A DNA stretch of 64,000 nt from Orientallactaga sibirica (GCA_036365145.1 JAEOAD010000004.1:49692001-49756000), one strand, 5' to 3'; positions 45,546-57,223 are shown, counted from the first letter of the stretch. Program-made: numbers and translations. The notes: generated from the letters alone by a model not told the origin.

Positions 45546-46180
45546 AGTTATTAAAATTATTTTATTTAGGAAATTAATTTAACAATTATTATTTTAATAT
45601 GCATGGGAATTACTTTTACATCAGACTTTAATGCAAACCTAAAATTTCAAGAAAAAGCAGCTTTATATTATCTATAAGTCATGAAGAGAGACTATTTAGT
45701 TCAAAGCTTAATACTTTTGAACAGTTAAATAAGTAAATTGAATTCATATTCATATTTATGTTGCTAACATATCAAAATGTTATGATTTTAGGCCTTTACA
45801 ACTAACTCACACTGATACCTGTCAAAAAGTATGATAGAAAGAAAGGGATTTCAAGAGCTCAGGACAATGTGCACTGGGCTCCAGATAAATCCTTTTAAGT
45901 GGGATATCATGTCTTCATTATAAGATGTTCCATAACAGCAATAATAGAAAAATGCCTTTTAAAATAGCGAGACTGAAATTTTAAACAAACACTCCAAAAG
46001 CTGAAGTGTAAATACTGATAAGAAGAAATGAATGGATGAAATTAGCTAAATGTCTCCTCTCATTCACAAGCGAGGTTAGAAATATGGATCAGATGTTTTC
46101 AATCAGCAAAACATATCCAACTAGCCTGCCAATGCCTGAGGAAGTTTGAATGGTGGAGGGAGGGGGGAAGAAGAAGAATA
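45546..46180. other. Unique AT-rich DNA
   Basis: No recognised element or gene. Confidence 0.45.
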
Positions 46181-47140
46181 CAGCTTCCTGCACTGAAACA
46201 GTCACAAGGTGGAATCAGGACACTTTCAGCTTAGTCTCTGTTCAGTACTGATTTGCATTGCTAAGTTGCTTTGGGCATTTTTCTGAAGAACACTCCTTGC
46301 TTGAGAACTGAAATTCTTCAAGGCAATTCCCACTTGGCTGCCTGTAGTAACCTTACTACCACTACTCAGTCCATTCAAGATATTCTCTTTTAGATTTTCA
46401 TCAAATTGCCAAGTAACACTCAAGAAAATTCCCAATAAAACAACTCCAAGTAATTCACTTCCTGCTCATCTTCAGAAAACAGGTAGCTTTGAAAAGCTTT
46501 TGAGTAAAGCAAGTATTGCCCATAATAGTTTCCACTGGGCTGCCCCGAATTACTTACTTACTTGTCCCTTGATTCTCCCAGGCATGTGGAGTACAATGGA
46601 CTATGAGACCTTCTTCAGTGCACTTAAGGTTAGAGAGAGCTTCCTCTCCCACATGAGGATACGCTACAGCAGTCCAGTAACTTCTTGAAAAGGAGTTCTC
46701 TCTTGAAGGTCTGACTCCTTTCATCTTTTCTATTTTTCTTCTCTTGGCAAACAGATATTGAGAACTTCTTTTGTATGGCAAGTGTAGGAAGGATGCTACA
46801 TCACTACATGAGCAAAATTGTCACCTACTGTATCCTACTGTTTTGGGCCTTTTAAGAAACTTTTACTAAAATCCCGTTAACAGGTTCTGATATACAACTG
46901 GTCCACATTAACATACTATAATTTCTAGCATACCTTACAGATTACAAATCAGCAAAAAAGACATGTGGACATGCGCACTTCAGGTCATACAGACTGTTTT
47001 CAGTGAGTCAAGGCATCTGGGCTGCAGTGCAGACTTAAGCACTTCTTGATGAAGATCACCCTATAGCCAGTGGAGAAAACTTTTTTTTTCCCTCTTCAGG
47101 TGATGAAGGGAAAGTGCCAACTTGAAGCTGTGTGAAAAAA
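46181..47140. other. Higher-GC unassigned segment with two minus-strand frames
   Basis: About 1 kb at roughly 41% GC with no recognised repeat. The minus strand carries two open frames in different phases: 46554-46781 (75 codons, with SRSYWTAVAYPHVGEE) and 46226-46435 (about 70 codons from a non-ATG start, with LSVTWQFDENLKENI). Their amino-acid make-up is plausible, but no splice pair, start context or family is recognised. It could be a retrocopy, a UTR relic or chance. Confidence 0.25.
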
Positions 47141-47156
47141 CGGACAAAGCCCATTC

Positions 47157-47692
47157 TTTTTTTTTTTTTAATTTGTATTTTTATTGACAACTTTTTAATT
47201 GTAGACAATATCCCATGTTATTTCCTTCCCTCCCCCCACTTTCCCCTTTGAAACTTCACTCTTCATCATATCCCCTCCCCCTCAATCAGTCTCTCTGTTC
47301 AGTTTGATGTCATGATCTTTTCCTCCTATTATGATGGTTTTATTAGATAGTGCCAGGCACTGTGAGGTCATAGATATCCAGGCCATTTTGTGTCTGAAGG
47401 AGCACATTATAAGGAGTCCTACTCTTCCTTTGGCTCTTACATTCTTTCCGCCCCCTCTTCCGCAATGGACTCTGAGCCTTGGAAGGTAGGTTTGAGACGT
47501 TTCAGTGCTGAGGACTCCTCTGTCACTTCTTCTGAATCATCCCAAGGTTGCCACTGTCTGGAAAGAAAAGCTTCTCTAACCAAAAGTGACAGTAGCATTA
47601 ATGGGTGTGGACAGTAAGAGAAGTGCTTACTGGGGACCAGGCCCATTGTTAAGGCATCAAAATTTAATTTAGGTAGTGGGCTCATAAGGAAG
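47157..47692 (-). mobile_element. L1 3'UTR fragment
   Basis: T run and ttttattgacaacttttt (A tail in reverse), ttccttccctccccccac (G-rich end), ttcatcatatcccctcccc, then the long 3'UTR with ttggctcttacattctttc, cgccccctcttccgcaatgg and agaaaagcttctctaacc. Reading frames on both strands are L1 UTR text. Confidence 0.78.
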
Positions 47693-48863
47693 GTTTGTCC
47701 TATTTCAAGGCCAAAGAATATAATTGGCTATGCTGTGTGAATATCACCCTCATTTTTAGACAATAACATGATGATTCTGGATATCTGAATGGGGACACAT
47801 TTTAAAACTGATTTAGACAATGATCCTCAAAATTGCAGAAGGTATTAAATCTAAATGGAAAACAAATGGCGACTGCTTCCAGCAGTATGTTCTGCCACAC
47901 AATAACCATGGTCTGGGAACAATTCAAAAGAAAGCACTAAAAGTATATTTTTAGGCCTTTGTCCTTAAAATAGTGTGGCCAGGAGTCAAAGAACATATTT
48001 GCTGTGGAAAGACCTGATACATTTTAGGTCCTACCTTATTCTGTCCAAGATCAGAATCTATAAACTGAGGCTTACTACCTGTTTAATATGCATAGTTTCC
48101 AGAACCCATTGTTAAAATGTGCTCTACCATCCAGGAGCTCAAAAAATTTAGAACTATCACCTTCTAGGTCCAAAGAAAACAGTATGATAAAAATCCACAA
48201 GCACCTTCAGGTTTGTACCCCAAAGAGAATAGGCATGCAGTGTTCTTCTGAAATGCTACAGGAACCATGAAATTCTCATACCCATTTGAAATAATGGGAA
48301 AAATCCCTCAGCTGCACAATACATCTCTATATAGGATGGATACAATAATATTTTATGTCCATAAAACACTATGAAGCTAATGGTGTGAAAAATTTCAGGA
48401 TGAAACTGTCTACCACATTAGTGGTAGTTAGGCTATACAACCAATGGTACCAAGTTAGAGTGGCAGCCACCTCTGCTTCTGAATGTGGGGACTATAAGGG
48501 AAGAGTAAATAGATGCCTGCTAGAAAACCACACCACATCTCTTTGTAGGGTCTGGGGGTGGAATTTTACCTGTAAAGTGAAAGATGAGAATGGGTAACCG
48601 TTGGTAACTGGGTAAATGAGATTACCTAGCAACTATGCATATAATGGTATCATTTGCATGTAATGGAGAAAGACAACTAATAACTATGAGTGAATAGATA
48701 AGTGTGTTAATGGGGTTTTCTAGAACATCACTAAAAGAAATGAAGAAAACTAAACATAAGAGGATAGGAAAGTATTACTTTTGATTCTTTGGCCATGGAA
48801 GCATCCTCAATAAGGACAAGTTAGGAGAGACCGAAGAGCAGAAGAGCATATGTTATAGATATA
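47693..48863. other. Unique DNA
   Basis: 1.17 kb; no recognised repeat or gene. An 80-codon plus-strand frame at 48355-48597 has no supporting features. Confidence 0.4.
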
Positions 48864-48867
48864 TCTG

Positions 48868-48894
48868 GGGATTATATATGTATATATATATATA

Positions 48895-48928
<34 letters not shown>

Positions 48929-48932
48929 ACAT
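48868..48932. repeat. (TA)n/(TATG)n microsatellite
   Basis: atatatgtatatatatatat followed by five tatatg units ending at 48930. Confidence 0.93.
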
Positions 48933-49049
48933 CTGGGAGTAGTGCATGCAAGAGCACTGTGGTGGGTCTATTCTTGGCAGGTGGACAGAAGAGAAAGTCA
49001 ATGGGAGTGGGACAGCTAGAAAATAGAAATGTCAGTGAAAAAGCTTTTC

Positions 49050-49842
49050 AGCTACCAGCAGGAAACAACCTGATGTAATGCTCAAACAAATGCAGTAGTG
49101 GCACACAGCCTTGGTGGGCAACCACCTGCTCTTGATTTGGCTAATAGATCCACTCAGTGGAATGGAACTCATTGCTGGAAATGGGAAATAAGTCAAAACC
49201 ATGTACAAAAATGAGCTCAGTCTCCAAGATCAAGACACCACCAAATGTGGGTGAGAAGAGGGCCTATGCATATAAAATTCCCTCTAAAATATCTAGCCAT
49301 CCCATCTATCTAGCACTAACTTCTCTCTCCTTTGGAGAATTTGCTTATCTTTTTCAGATGGACAACAAACCTGAAGGGAAGACCAGCCAATCACACCTCA
49401 CCAGGGCCCCAGCTGAAACCATAGAGTAATGCAGGGGAAGGGCAAGAGTACAGCGTCCTTGGAGATCACTACACCAGAAAAAGGCTGAAGGAGATAAACG
49501 AAGAGAACATCCAACTCCTACTAAGCCAGATGTCCAGAGACACAGAGGCTCCCAAAACCTCATCACTAAAATAGAACTAAAATGACCCCAATGTGGCTCA
49601 GGGAAATTCGCAGAAGATGGGGCTGAAAGAATGCTAGAGCCATAAGTTGGGGCATTATGCATAGAGACTTGGCCTCTCCCCCATAACTCTTGACTACCCC
49701 CACAATGCATGACCCACATTCCCCATTGATGAGGGTCCCTTTGGAAGAGGGAGGGCAAGGAGGAGGATAATGGAGTCACCATTATGAATGTAAAATTAGC
49801 ATACTATAAATTAAAAAAATAAATTATTATAAAAAAAAGAAA
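49050..49842 (+). mobile_element. L1 3'UTR, 5'-truncated copy
   Basis: Colinear with 30980-31730: agcaggaaacaacctgatg, tggcacacagccttggtg, gatccactcagtggaatgg, catcaggacacc-like text, tgtccagagacacagagg, atgtggctcagggaaattc, cctctcccccataactc. It ends in ataaattaaaaaaataaatt plus A-rich tail. No ORF2 is present; truncated inside the UTR. The 142-codon minus-strand frame 49354-49782 lies wholly in it. Confidence 0.85.
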
Positions 49843-49864
49843 ATGAGAAACGTGATAGGAATCA

Positions 49865-50030
49865 GAAGGGCAAACAAGGGCCAGATTGTTTAAGATATTC
49901 TAAACCTTGATAAGCACCTGGATTTATCTTGTGGTCAAGGTTTTGCATATAAAAAATTGACATGGCATCATTCCATTAATAAAGTGTTAGTCTGATGATG
50001 TAGGTTACAAAATATTATACTAAGCTGACA
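49865..50030. other. Possible ancient mammalian repeat
   Basis: caaacaagggccagattgtt, taaaccttgataagcacc, tggatttatcttgtggtc, gacatggcatcattcc follow an old interspersed-repeat pattern I cannot name. Weak. Confidence 0.3.
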
Positions 50031-50099
50031 GATTAGGAAAGATTAATTGTAGGCATGATGACAGTACATGGATTGTGGTAGCTTGGCTTGTGATATGTG

Positions 50100-50128
50100 A
50101 GTGTGAGTGTGTGTGTGTGTGTGTGTGT
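50100..50128. repeat. Short (TG)n
   Basis: gagtgtgagtgtgtgtgtgt, about 13 units with two early interruptions. Confidence 0.9.
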
Positions 50129-50262
50129 TGGGATGGAGAAAAATACAGACCAAGACAGAAAGAATAATTCATACCCATCAAACAGAAACCACAGTTTGTT
50201 TTTCAAGCATTTCTTAGACATTCATAAAAAATGAACCACTTACTTGGAAATTAAAACAATTC

Positions 50263-50539
50263 TTTTTTTTTTTTTTTTTTTTTTTTTTTGGAGAGACACA
50301 GAGAGAGACAGAGAGAGGGAGAGGAAGACAGATAGAGATGGGCGCGCCAGCAGTCTCTCAGCTGCTGCGAACGAAATCCAGATTTGTGCGCCTCCTTGTG
50401 GTCAAGTGCAGCATTGCGCCCTTGCGTCACTGCATCTGGCTAAACGTGGGACCTAGAGACTGGAACCGCTGGAGATTGGAACCAGCGTTCTTAGGCTTAG
50501 GATGTAGGCGCCTTAACCACTAAGCCATCTCTCCAGCCC
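50263..50539 (-). mobile_element. DIP-type SINE, long variant, young
   Basis: T run of about 29 (A tail), GA block, gggcgcgccagcagtctctc, gctgctgcgaacgaaatcc, gcagcattgcgcccttgcg, then an internal partial duplication (gagactggaaccgctgg, gagattggaaccagcg) and head ttaaccactaagccatctc. Many intact CpGs mark it as the youngest of the three long copies. Flanks aacaattct and aataattct are similar. Confidence 0.94.
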
Positions 50540-50981
50540 AATAATTCTAATTCTAAAAGAAGGATATAGGAAAAAAACTTCAATCACAATGAAAAGAAAC
50601 TTAATATTAACAACAATACATTAGAAAACAATTTTAACCCATTAAAATATTTAAATTCCTCTTAATAACATCAAGATTTTTATTTATCAGTCCTTAGTAA
50701 GCTACTATACATGTGGCCAGCCTTCCTGTTTATCTGAGTAAAGCAAACTGAAAAACCTTCTCCCCACACTTCACATCCAGAATATATTTCATTTATTCTA
50801 AGTTTACATTTTTAAGTGTATGTTTCTTGACTGAGCCTGTTCTGCCTTCTTTCCAGTCTTAGGTGTTATTCCAGTTCACAATGTTCTTGTGCACAGTCTG
50901 TAGCTTGACTCAAGGCAGTGAATACAGTGAATACTCAATGATTATTAGAGGAAAAATTATCAAATGACAAAATATCAATGG
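50540..50981. other. Unique DNA downstream of the zinc-finger relic
   Basis: No repeat was recognised. On the minus strand this would be the 3' flank (former 3'UTR) of the relic at 50982-51560. Confidence 0.4.
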
Positions 50982-51560
50982 CTAGAATTTCGCCTCATGT
51001 GCTCTTTGCTGTGAATAAAGGTTAATTTCCTGACTGAAGTCCTTCCCACATTCATGACATTCACAAGTCCCCCCCCCAAAAAAAAACCCACCACATAAAT
51101 TAGCTGGTGTCAGTAGAGGTACCCATTCTGGATGGAGGCTCTTCAATTTCACTGAACTCATGGGTTTTCACCTCTATGTAAACTCACTTACGGTGTCTTA
51201 GGAAAGAATAAGCATTACAGGTTTTCACACATAAATGGCATTCATATGATTTCTACACAGTATAATTTTGTTCATGAACTTTAAAGGAAGAATGATGAGT
51301 GAGGGCTTTTCCACTGAGATTCTTTACATGAGTTCTCTAACCCACATGATGTTTTCCATTGCAATTTAAGATGCTTCCATATTCAGCACATTGCTTTGTG
51401 TTTCTTATGTCAGGGATTTCCACATAGATGAGACTCATACAGATTCTGTCCACCATATAAATTCCCATGTGTTGCTTGAGGGATGCAGACTTACAAGGAT
51501 TACAGAACCATTTTTATCTCCTATGTGGGTCTTCTTTTCCAGGAGAGGGTCTCTTTTTTT
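50982..51560 (-). pseudogene. Decayed C2H2 zinc-finger gene relic (KRAB-ZNF type array)
   Basis: Minus-strand translation shows degenerate tandem C2H2 fingers. The last (51069 down to 50982) reads ECHECGKDFSQ, then INLYSQQRAHEAK and a TAG stop: both cysteines, GK, F, L and the final histidine are in register, and the first histidine is Q. Upstream (51255-51165) YECHLCVKTCNAYSFL, then RHRK, a stop, and VKTHE in place of TGEKP. Further upstream are SGKALTHHSSFKVHE and CNPCKSASLKQHMG. Spacing is about 84 bp per finger. Several stops and frameshifts make it non-functional. Zinc-finger proteins of this kind bind DNA as repressors. I cannot say whether it is a processed copy or an exon remnant. Confidence 0.78.
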
Positions 51561-52303
51561 TACAGAAAACCATATGATTCATTCTGGAGGAGAAATTCAG
51601 GGGCATAAACATTGGAAATCCATTAGCTATGGAATGAGATGTGTAGGTCATTGGAGTACTCATATTTCATCAAAAATCTCCAAAAATTGAATTACAAATG
51701 CATTTAATGGCCCCCTCACTCAAGTCTCAAATTGTGGGTGCACAAACCCAAAGTCAAAGTGAAAGGCCTTCAGTTGGAGTTCATATGAGAATATTCATTT
51801 TGAAATATTTTATAAAGAATCCTCCAGCACTGAGTAAAAAAAAAAAAAAAAAAATCGTATTTCTGGGAAAATTGCTGTTTAAAAAATGTTAAGTTGAAGG
51901 AATATTTTTGAAAAGTTAAATGCAGAATTTGTTAACAGGTAATAAACAATTAGGTATTTTGTCCTCAATGTCTTTTTTTCTGTGACTATATATGAAGCAA
52001 AAAATATCAAAAAAACTCCTAATGTACCCTTCTCTGCATTAAAATCTGTTTTCTGTTTCTTACACTGTTCTTACATTATCCACTTTGAGAATAAAAAACA
52101 AATGTTTTGACAACCTATTGCTAAAGGAAAGAAATATTTACCTGTGTTTTGCCAAAATAATTGAGGATTATAGATCATTATATCACATATATATTTATTT
52201 TTACATATATGCATAATATACACATATATGTGTGTTTATATGTATTATATATTTATAATATATGCATACACACATATATGTCTTTTCTTCTTTTAAAAGT
52301 AGT
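51561..52303. other. Unique AT-rich DNA with AT/CA-rich patch
   Basis: An A run of about 17 at 51838-51854. 52178-52282 is alternating TA with acacatatatgtgtg patches. The upstream end of the zinc-finger relic may extend into 51560-51720, but no finger is readable there. Confidence 0.45.
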
Positions 52304-52514
52304 TGTTTTATTTTATTTTATTTACTTGAGAGAGAGAGAAAGAGGCAGAGAGAGACTGAAAGAATGAGCACACCAGAGCCTCTATCCACTGCAAATTAAT
52401 TCCAGACACATGTTGCCCCCATGTGCAACTGGCTTACGTGGGTACTGGAGAATTGAACCTGGATCCTTAGGCCTTGTAGGCAAGCACCTTAACTGCTAAG
52501 CCATCTCTCCAGCC
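52304..52514 (-). mobile_element. DIP-type SINE
   Basis: Minus-strand copy: tttattttattttatttac tail, GA block, gagcacaccagagcctc, cactgcaaattaattccag, ggagaattgaacctggatcc, taactgctaagccatctc. Confidence 0.93.
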
Positions 52515-52876
52515 TTATATTTTCTTTTTAGGAACTAGCTGTTATATTTTTATTCTATGCTGAAATGTACGCTGCAATTTTAATAATCTCATTTTCATTG
52601 CTTGCTCTGTATTATATATTTTAAAGCTTGTTATTTTTTATTTCCATGTATGTTGTTTTCTTGCTTTTCACAAGCTATGTGGTTAATATACTTTCTAATT
52701 TCATAAATAAATGGGTATTTAATACATAAATTTTAAGTGAAAGCATTTCTCTGAAAATCCTGTAATATTGTTTTTTTCCAATAATTAAATCGTAGAGAAA
52801 ATAAAATGTGAGGAAATATTCATAGACTTAACTATGCTTTGCGATTGTATTTGGGAATCATGATTTGAATGCCTAT
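52515..52876. other. Unique AT-rich DNA
   Basis: 360 bp, no recognised element. Confidence 0.45.
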
Positions 52877-52889
52877 AAAGAATTTATAA

Positions 52890-53025
52890 GCTGGGCATAG
52901 TGGCGCACGCCTTTAATCCCAGCACTCGGGAGACAGAGGTAGGAGGATCTCCATGAGTTCGAGGCCACTCTGAGACTACATAGTGAATTCCAGGTCAGCC
53001 TGAGCTAGAGTGAGACCCTACCTTG

Positions 53026-53054
<29 letters not shown>
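52890..53054 (+). mobile_element. B1 SINE, young, with perfect TSD
   Basis: Near-consensus jerboa B1: gctgggcatagtggcgcac, cccagcactcgggagacag, atgagttcgaggccactc, ctgagactacatagtgaatt, gagtgagaccctacc, then an A tail of about 30. The 13-bp target duplication aaagaatttataa is at 52877-52889 and 53055-53067. Confidence 0.97.
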
Positions 53055-53059
<5 letters not shown>

Positions 53060-53067
53060 ATTTATAA

Positions 53068-53915
53068 ACTTTGGAATAGTTATATCTACATAAACAATTA
53101 ACTAACATGAAAGCATATATTTTTAGATATGGTAGAGAGTTGTACTTATATTTTACAGACATAAACTGAAGTGTTCAAAAATGACATGAAGCAATGTCTG
53201 AGATTTATAAGACTGGGAATGGGAGGGTGGGAAGGAAGACCAGCTGGCAATAAGTCAGTAAGTTTTAAAAATAGGAATGGGTAGACTTGGGTTTGTATTA
53301 AGAATCTTCCTATATCTGTATAGATCTTAACATTTTCATAGTGAATAAAATGGGGAAAAGGCTAGTTATTTATTTATCTACAACTGTAGAAAGAAGATCT
53401 AAAATTACAGTTCCCTTGGCAAGAAAAGTGTTATATATTCACTATTTCCTGCCAGAATGTTAGTTGGATTCCTTTTGCTTAAATTTAAATATCTTTTCTG
53501 TGTCCATGTCTTGGTCTTTTGAAATTAATGCAATGAATCTTGTTAAGTGCCAAACTATATCTTTAGCTTTGAAATATTACATATTTAATATAATTTTTAT
53601 TTAATTTGTTCTGATTACTCATGAATGCTGCTTTTCCCCCACATCACATTATTTTTTGTTATTCAGTTAAATGTTTATTATTATTACTATAATTATCTGC
53701 ATTCTGAGATATATAATACTCATTGAATTTTCTATTATATAGTTTCTGTTTTTAATTACTTTTAAAACAGCTAAACATTGTTTCATATCTTCAGAGCATT
53801 ACCTGCATACATTATCAACACCTTCAATGTTTCATTGCCTCTCAGTTACCTCCATTTTAATAATCTCTTGTCTTTCAATCTCTTTCTGTATGTTCTTATG
53901 TTTTCTTGCTTTATT
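53068..53915. other. Unique AT-rich DNA
   Basis: 850 bp; no gene or repeat recognised. Confidence 0.45.
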
Positions 53916-53928
53916 AAGAGAACAAAGG

Positions 53929-54162
53929 GGGGTGGAGAGATGGCTTAGCAGTTAAACTCTTGCCTGTGAAGCCTAAGGACCCCAGTTCGAGGCTCGATTC
54001 TCCAGAACCCACATAAGCCAGATGCACAAGGGGGCGCATACATTTGGAGTTCATTTGCAGTGGCTGGAGGCCCTGGTTCACCCATTCTCTCTCTTTCTAC
54101 CTGCCTATTTCTGTATATCTCTCTCTCTCAAATAAATAAATAATAAAATATTTTTTTAAAAA
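53929..54162 (+). mobile_element. DIP-type SINE, young, with perfect TSD
   Basis: ggtggagagatggcttag, then cagttcgaggctcgattctc, which has an extra gttcgagg block before the B box compared with the older copies. CT-rich body, (aaat)n tail. The 13-bp target duplication aagagaacaaagg is at 53916-53928 and 54163-54175. Confidence 0.96.
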
Positions 54163-54210
54163 AAGAGAACAAAGGATATAGTTTCTGAAATTTCACATCT
54201 ATCCTTTTTC

Positions 54211-54340
54211 ACTGGGCATGGTGGCTTATGGTTGTTATGGCAGCACCTTGGATGCTGAAGTGGGAGTTTGAGGCCAGCCTAATACAGAACAAGTTTCAGG
54301 ACAGCCTGGGTTTGAGACCAAGCCTCGAAGATGAAGATAA
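54211..54340 (+). mobile_element. Old B1-like SINE
   Basis: actgggcatggtggcttatg, gtttgaggccagcctaatac, aggacagcctgggtttgag, ccaagcctcgaagatgaag. Diverged. Confidence 0.72.
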
Positions 54341-54359
54341 AAATGCAACATGCTTTCTG

Positions 54360-54990
54360 ATGCTTACAGCAGATTTACTTATAATTGTCAAAACTTGGAA
54401 GTAACTAAGTTGCTTCAGTTGCTGGAAGAGTTTATCCAAACTTTAATATATTTAGAAAATGAAATATTATCCAGCGCTAAGAAGGAAAGAGTTATCAAGC
54501 CACAAAGAGACAGAGACAAAACTTAAACGTGGGTTTCTGAGGGAAAGAAGCCAATCTGAAAGTCTGCATAGTATGTGATTCCAACTTTATGACATTCTGG
54601 AAAGGGCAGTCTTGTGCAGATGTAACATGATCAGTGACTCCTACAGGATGAGTGTAGGGAAGGGTGAACAGTGGAACACAGAGAATTTTAGAGAAGTGAA
54701 TATGATTTTCATGCTATTATGAAAGATATGTGTCATTCATTATACACATGTCCCTACTTATGTAATAATTAACACACCCAGAGTGAATCTTAATGCACAC
54801 CATGAGCTTGTGTAATGAGGATATATGGACAGATTGCCAGCCACAGCAGCACATGTATTGCCACTCTGCTGTGACATGTCGACAGTGGGCAAGGCTGTGC
54901 TTCTTTAGGGACACTAGATGGGAACACTGTATACCTTATGTTCCTGCTTTTTGGTGACTCTAAAATAGTTCTAAGAAATAGTCTATTTTA
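54360..54990 (+). mobile_element. Old L1M-type LINE, 3' end
   Basis: Colinear with ancient mammalian L1 3' ends: tgcttacagcagatttactt, aaacttggaagtaactaag, gaaatattatccagcgc, aagaagccaatctgaaag, gtatgtgattccaactttat, gacattctggaaagggcag, aacacacccagagtgaatc, gcaaggctgtgcttc. No open frame. Confidence 0.82.
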
Positions 54991-54999
54991 CTAGCCTCC

Positions 55000-55364
55000 G
55001 AATTGAACACGTTCTCCTTGGTTTTGTTGCAAGTCTTTTTATAAGAACCTATGAATAATTTCAAAGCAGTTTTCCAACATGGGAATTCTTTTTATGTCTT
55101 ATATTTACCACAGAAAGTGGGGAAAGGGAGTTTTATTGGGCTTCTTAATTTTCTACTTCTATGCTATTAGATAGTATTTTAAAGCTGTTTGTTATAGTTT
55201 ATTGTCAGTGTATCAAGTTGAGTATAGTTGTTAAGAACAGGTCAAGTTCATCTCTTTTATAGAATAATCCTACTTGGAAAACCAGAGATGTAAAAGATAC
55301 ATTTGGACAACTAAGGAAATTTGAATTTAAATCAGATGATACTGAAATACTATTTTATTCTTAG
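55000..55364. other. Unique AT-rich DNA
   Basis: 360 bp, no recognised element. Confidence 0.4.
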
Positions 55365-55870
55365 CTTTCGTGTTGATAATTTCCATACATGTATTTTGAA
55401 TGCAATCTCCTCCCATTTCCTTTCCATACTACTTTCCATGCCTCTTTTACTGAACCCCATTTCCTTTCCAAGTACTCCTCTTTCTACTTTCATTATTTTT
55501 TTTCTGCCCTCTCCCTACATCCATGGCAGACTGTCGTTGGATCCAATATTGTGCAGGTCTTGTGTAGGGAATAACCACCCCTGAGAGATCATGAATGCAA
55601 CAGCCACTTCATGTCCCAGAAACAATATTCCAAGTACTCTTCCCCACCCTCTGGCTCTTACATACTTTCTTCTCCCTCTTCTACAATGTTCTTTATACTT
55701 GAAGGCAGTAAAATAGATATCTCCTTTAGTACTGAGAATTCGACATTCAACAGTCACTTATTCTGAGAACTTTGATGAGTCTTGAGTCTCCTAGTATTTA
55801 CTATCAACTCCAAACACAAGCTTTTCTGAGCAATGGTGACAGCAGCACTAATCTTTGTCCCTCCTTTTTT
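55365..55870 (-). mobile_element. L1 3'UTR fragment
   Basis: Same family as 33650-34015: cctcttttactgaaccccat, ttcctttccaagtactcct, gagatcatgaatgcaacag, ccactctggctcttac-type text, tcttctacaatgttctttat, caagcttttctgagcaatgg, cagcagcactaatcttt. Open frames on both strands are L1 UTR. Confidence 0.72.
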
Positions 55871-56946
55871 AATCTTCTCCCTATTGATGCTTGCTCTGAT
55901 TTGCATGCATGCATCTCACAATAGTAAATAGAATGCTACAAATGATCTCTTTTTATTAGGCCAAAGCAAGAACAGTCCCAACAGACAACTGGTTGTGATA
56001 CCCAATTATTGTGAAAAAAAATAACTTAAACACTAATATTTTAAAAGCAAAACAATCTCTACTTGGAGGTGTCATTCAGCACTAAATTCTTATGTAATCA
56101 TAACATCTAGAAGATTAACTCACTTAACTATTCAGGGACCCACTTTTTGCAATTTAATTAGTCCTGAAGAATTCAGCACAAAGTTATATTACTTTAAAAT
56201 TAAGCCCTCCTGGGTCCATTATTGAAATTTTTCTATGATGGGTGATTGGTGAAATTGCTTTGAAATATTGCCAGACTAAAGTTATTAGATCAATGCTCCA
56301 TGGAAAAGCATTCCAGGGCCTTTATCTGCTTAAGTGATGTTTCCTGTGAAAAATATTTACTCCTGACCATTTATTCTCTCACCTTTCTCTATATGAAGGT
56401 GAAGTAATTATCTATTCAACTGAGATTCTTTTTTTTTTTTTTTCATTTTCATTGCAGATAATTAATAGGGCTGTCCACTCAATTGACTATCACTGCACAG
56501 ACACTGTCCCTAGGTAGTAGCATACAGGAGGCTACAGTTTTTGGCAAAGAAGTATTTGTTGTCCAAATATAAAAAATGCAATTTCAAGAAATAGTACAGA
56601 AGGTGGCCTGATGGAAAAGCAATTCACTCTTTCCCCTAATATACAATTTTTTTTACTAGTTATGGATATACTCAGTATGTAAACAGCATATGTTGGTACT
56701 ATTTCCCTCATCCCTGCCCCCCTCCAAAAGGACCCTCCTAGCTGGAGAATCAGGTCATCCCAATGGGGATTGTGGGTTCTGCATTGTGGGGGCAGCTGTC
56801 AGTTATGGGGAAGAGACAATTTCTCAGATGTGGATAATGTCCCTAATATACAAATTTTATCATTATTTTAGTTAGCCTGTCAATAGTTACACACTTATAT
56901 TTCATTCTCTGAATTACAGGTTAGGTGTATGCTATCACTTTGCTCT
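55871..56946. other. Unique AT-rich DNA
   Basis: 1.07 kb, T run at 56428-56442. No gene recognised; a possible L1-UTR-like remnant near 56690-56830 (tccctcatccctgcccccctcc) is too short to call. Confidence 0.4.
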
Positions 56947-56961
56947 AAAGAAAACAATAAC

Positions 56962-57116
56962 GGGTTAGAGAGATGGCTTACTGGTTAAGGAATTTGCCTG
57001 CAAAGCCAAAGGACCCCGGATTGACTCATCAGGATCCACGTAAGCTAGATGCACAAGGGGCACATGCATCTGGAGTTCCTTTGCAGTGGCTGGGCACCCT
57101 AGGGTGCCCATTCTCA

Positions 57117-57158
<42 letters not shown>

Positions 57159-57208
57159 CCACTTTTTTTTCTCTCTCAAATAAATAAATAAATAAAAATA
57201 ATTTAAAA
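56962..57208 (+). mobile_element. DIP-type SINE with perfect TSD
   Basis: gggttagagagatggctta head, gattgactcatcagg in the B-box region, a (CT)n run, a short T interruption, then an (aaat)n tail. The 15-bp target duplication aaagaaaacaataac is at 56947-56961 and 57209-57223. Confidence 0.96.
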
Positions 57209-57223
57209 AAAGAAAACAATAAC

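Noticed and set aside
49354..49782. 142-codon minus-strand open frame with an ordinary-looking sequence
   Set aside because: Lies wholly inside an L1 3'UTR that is colinear with 30980-31730; the opposite strand of a UTR, not a gene.
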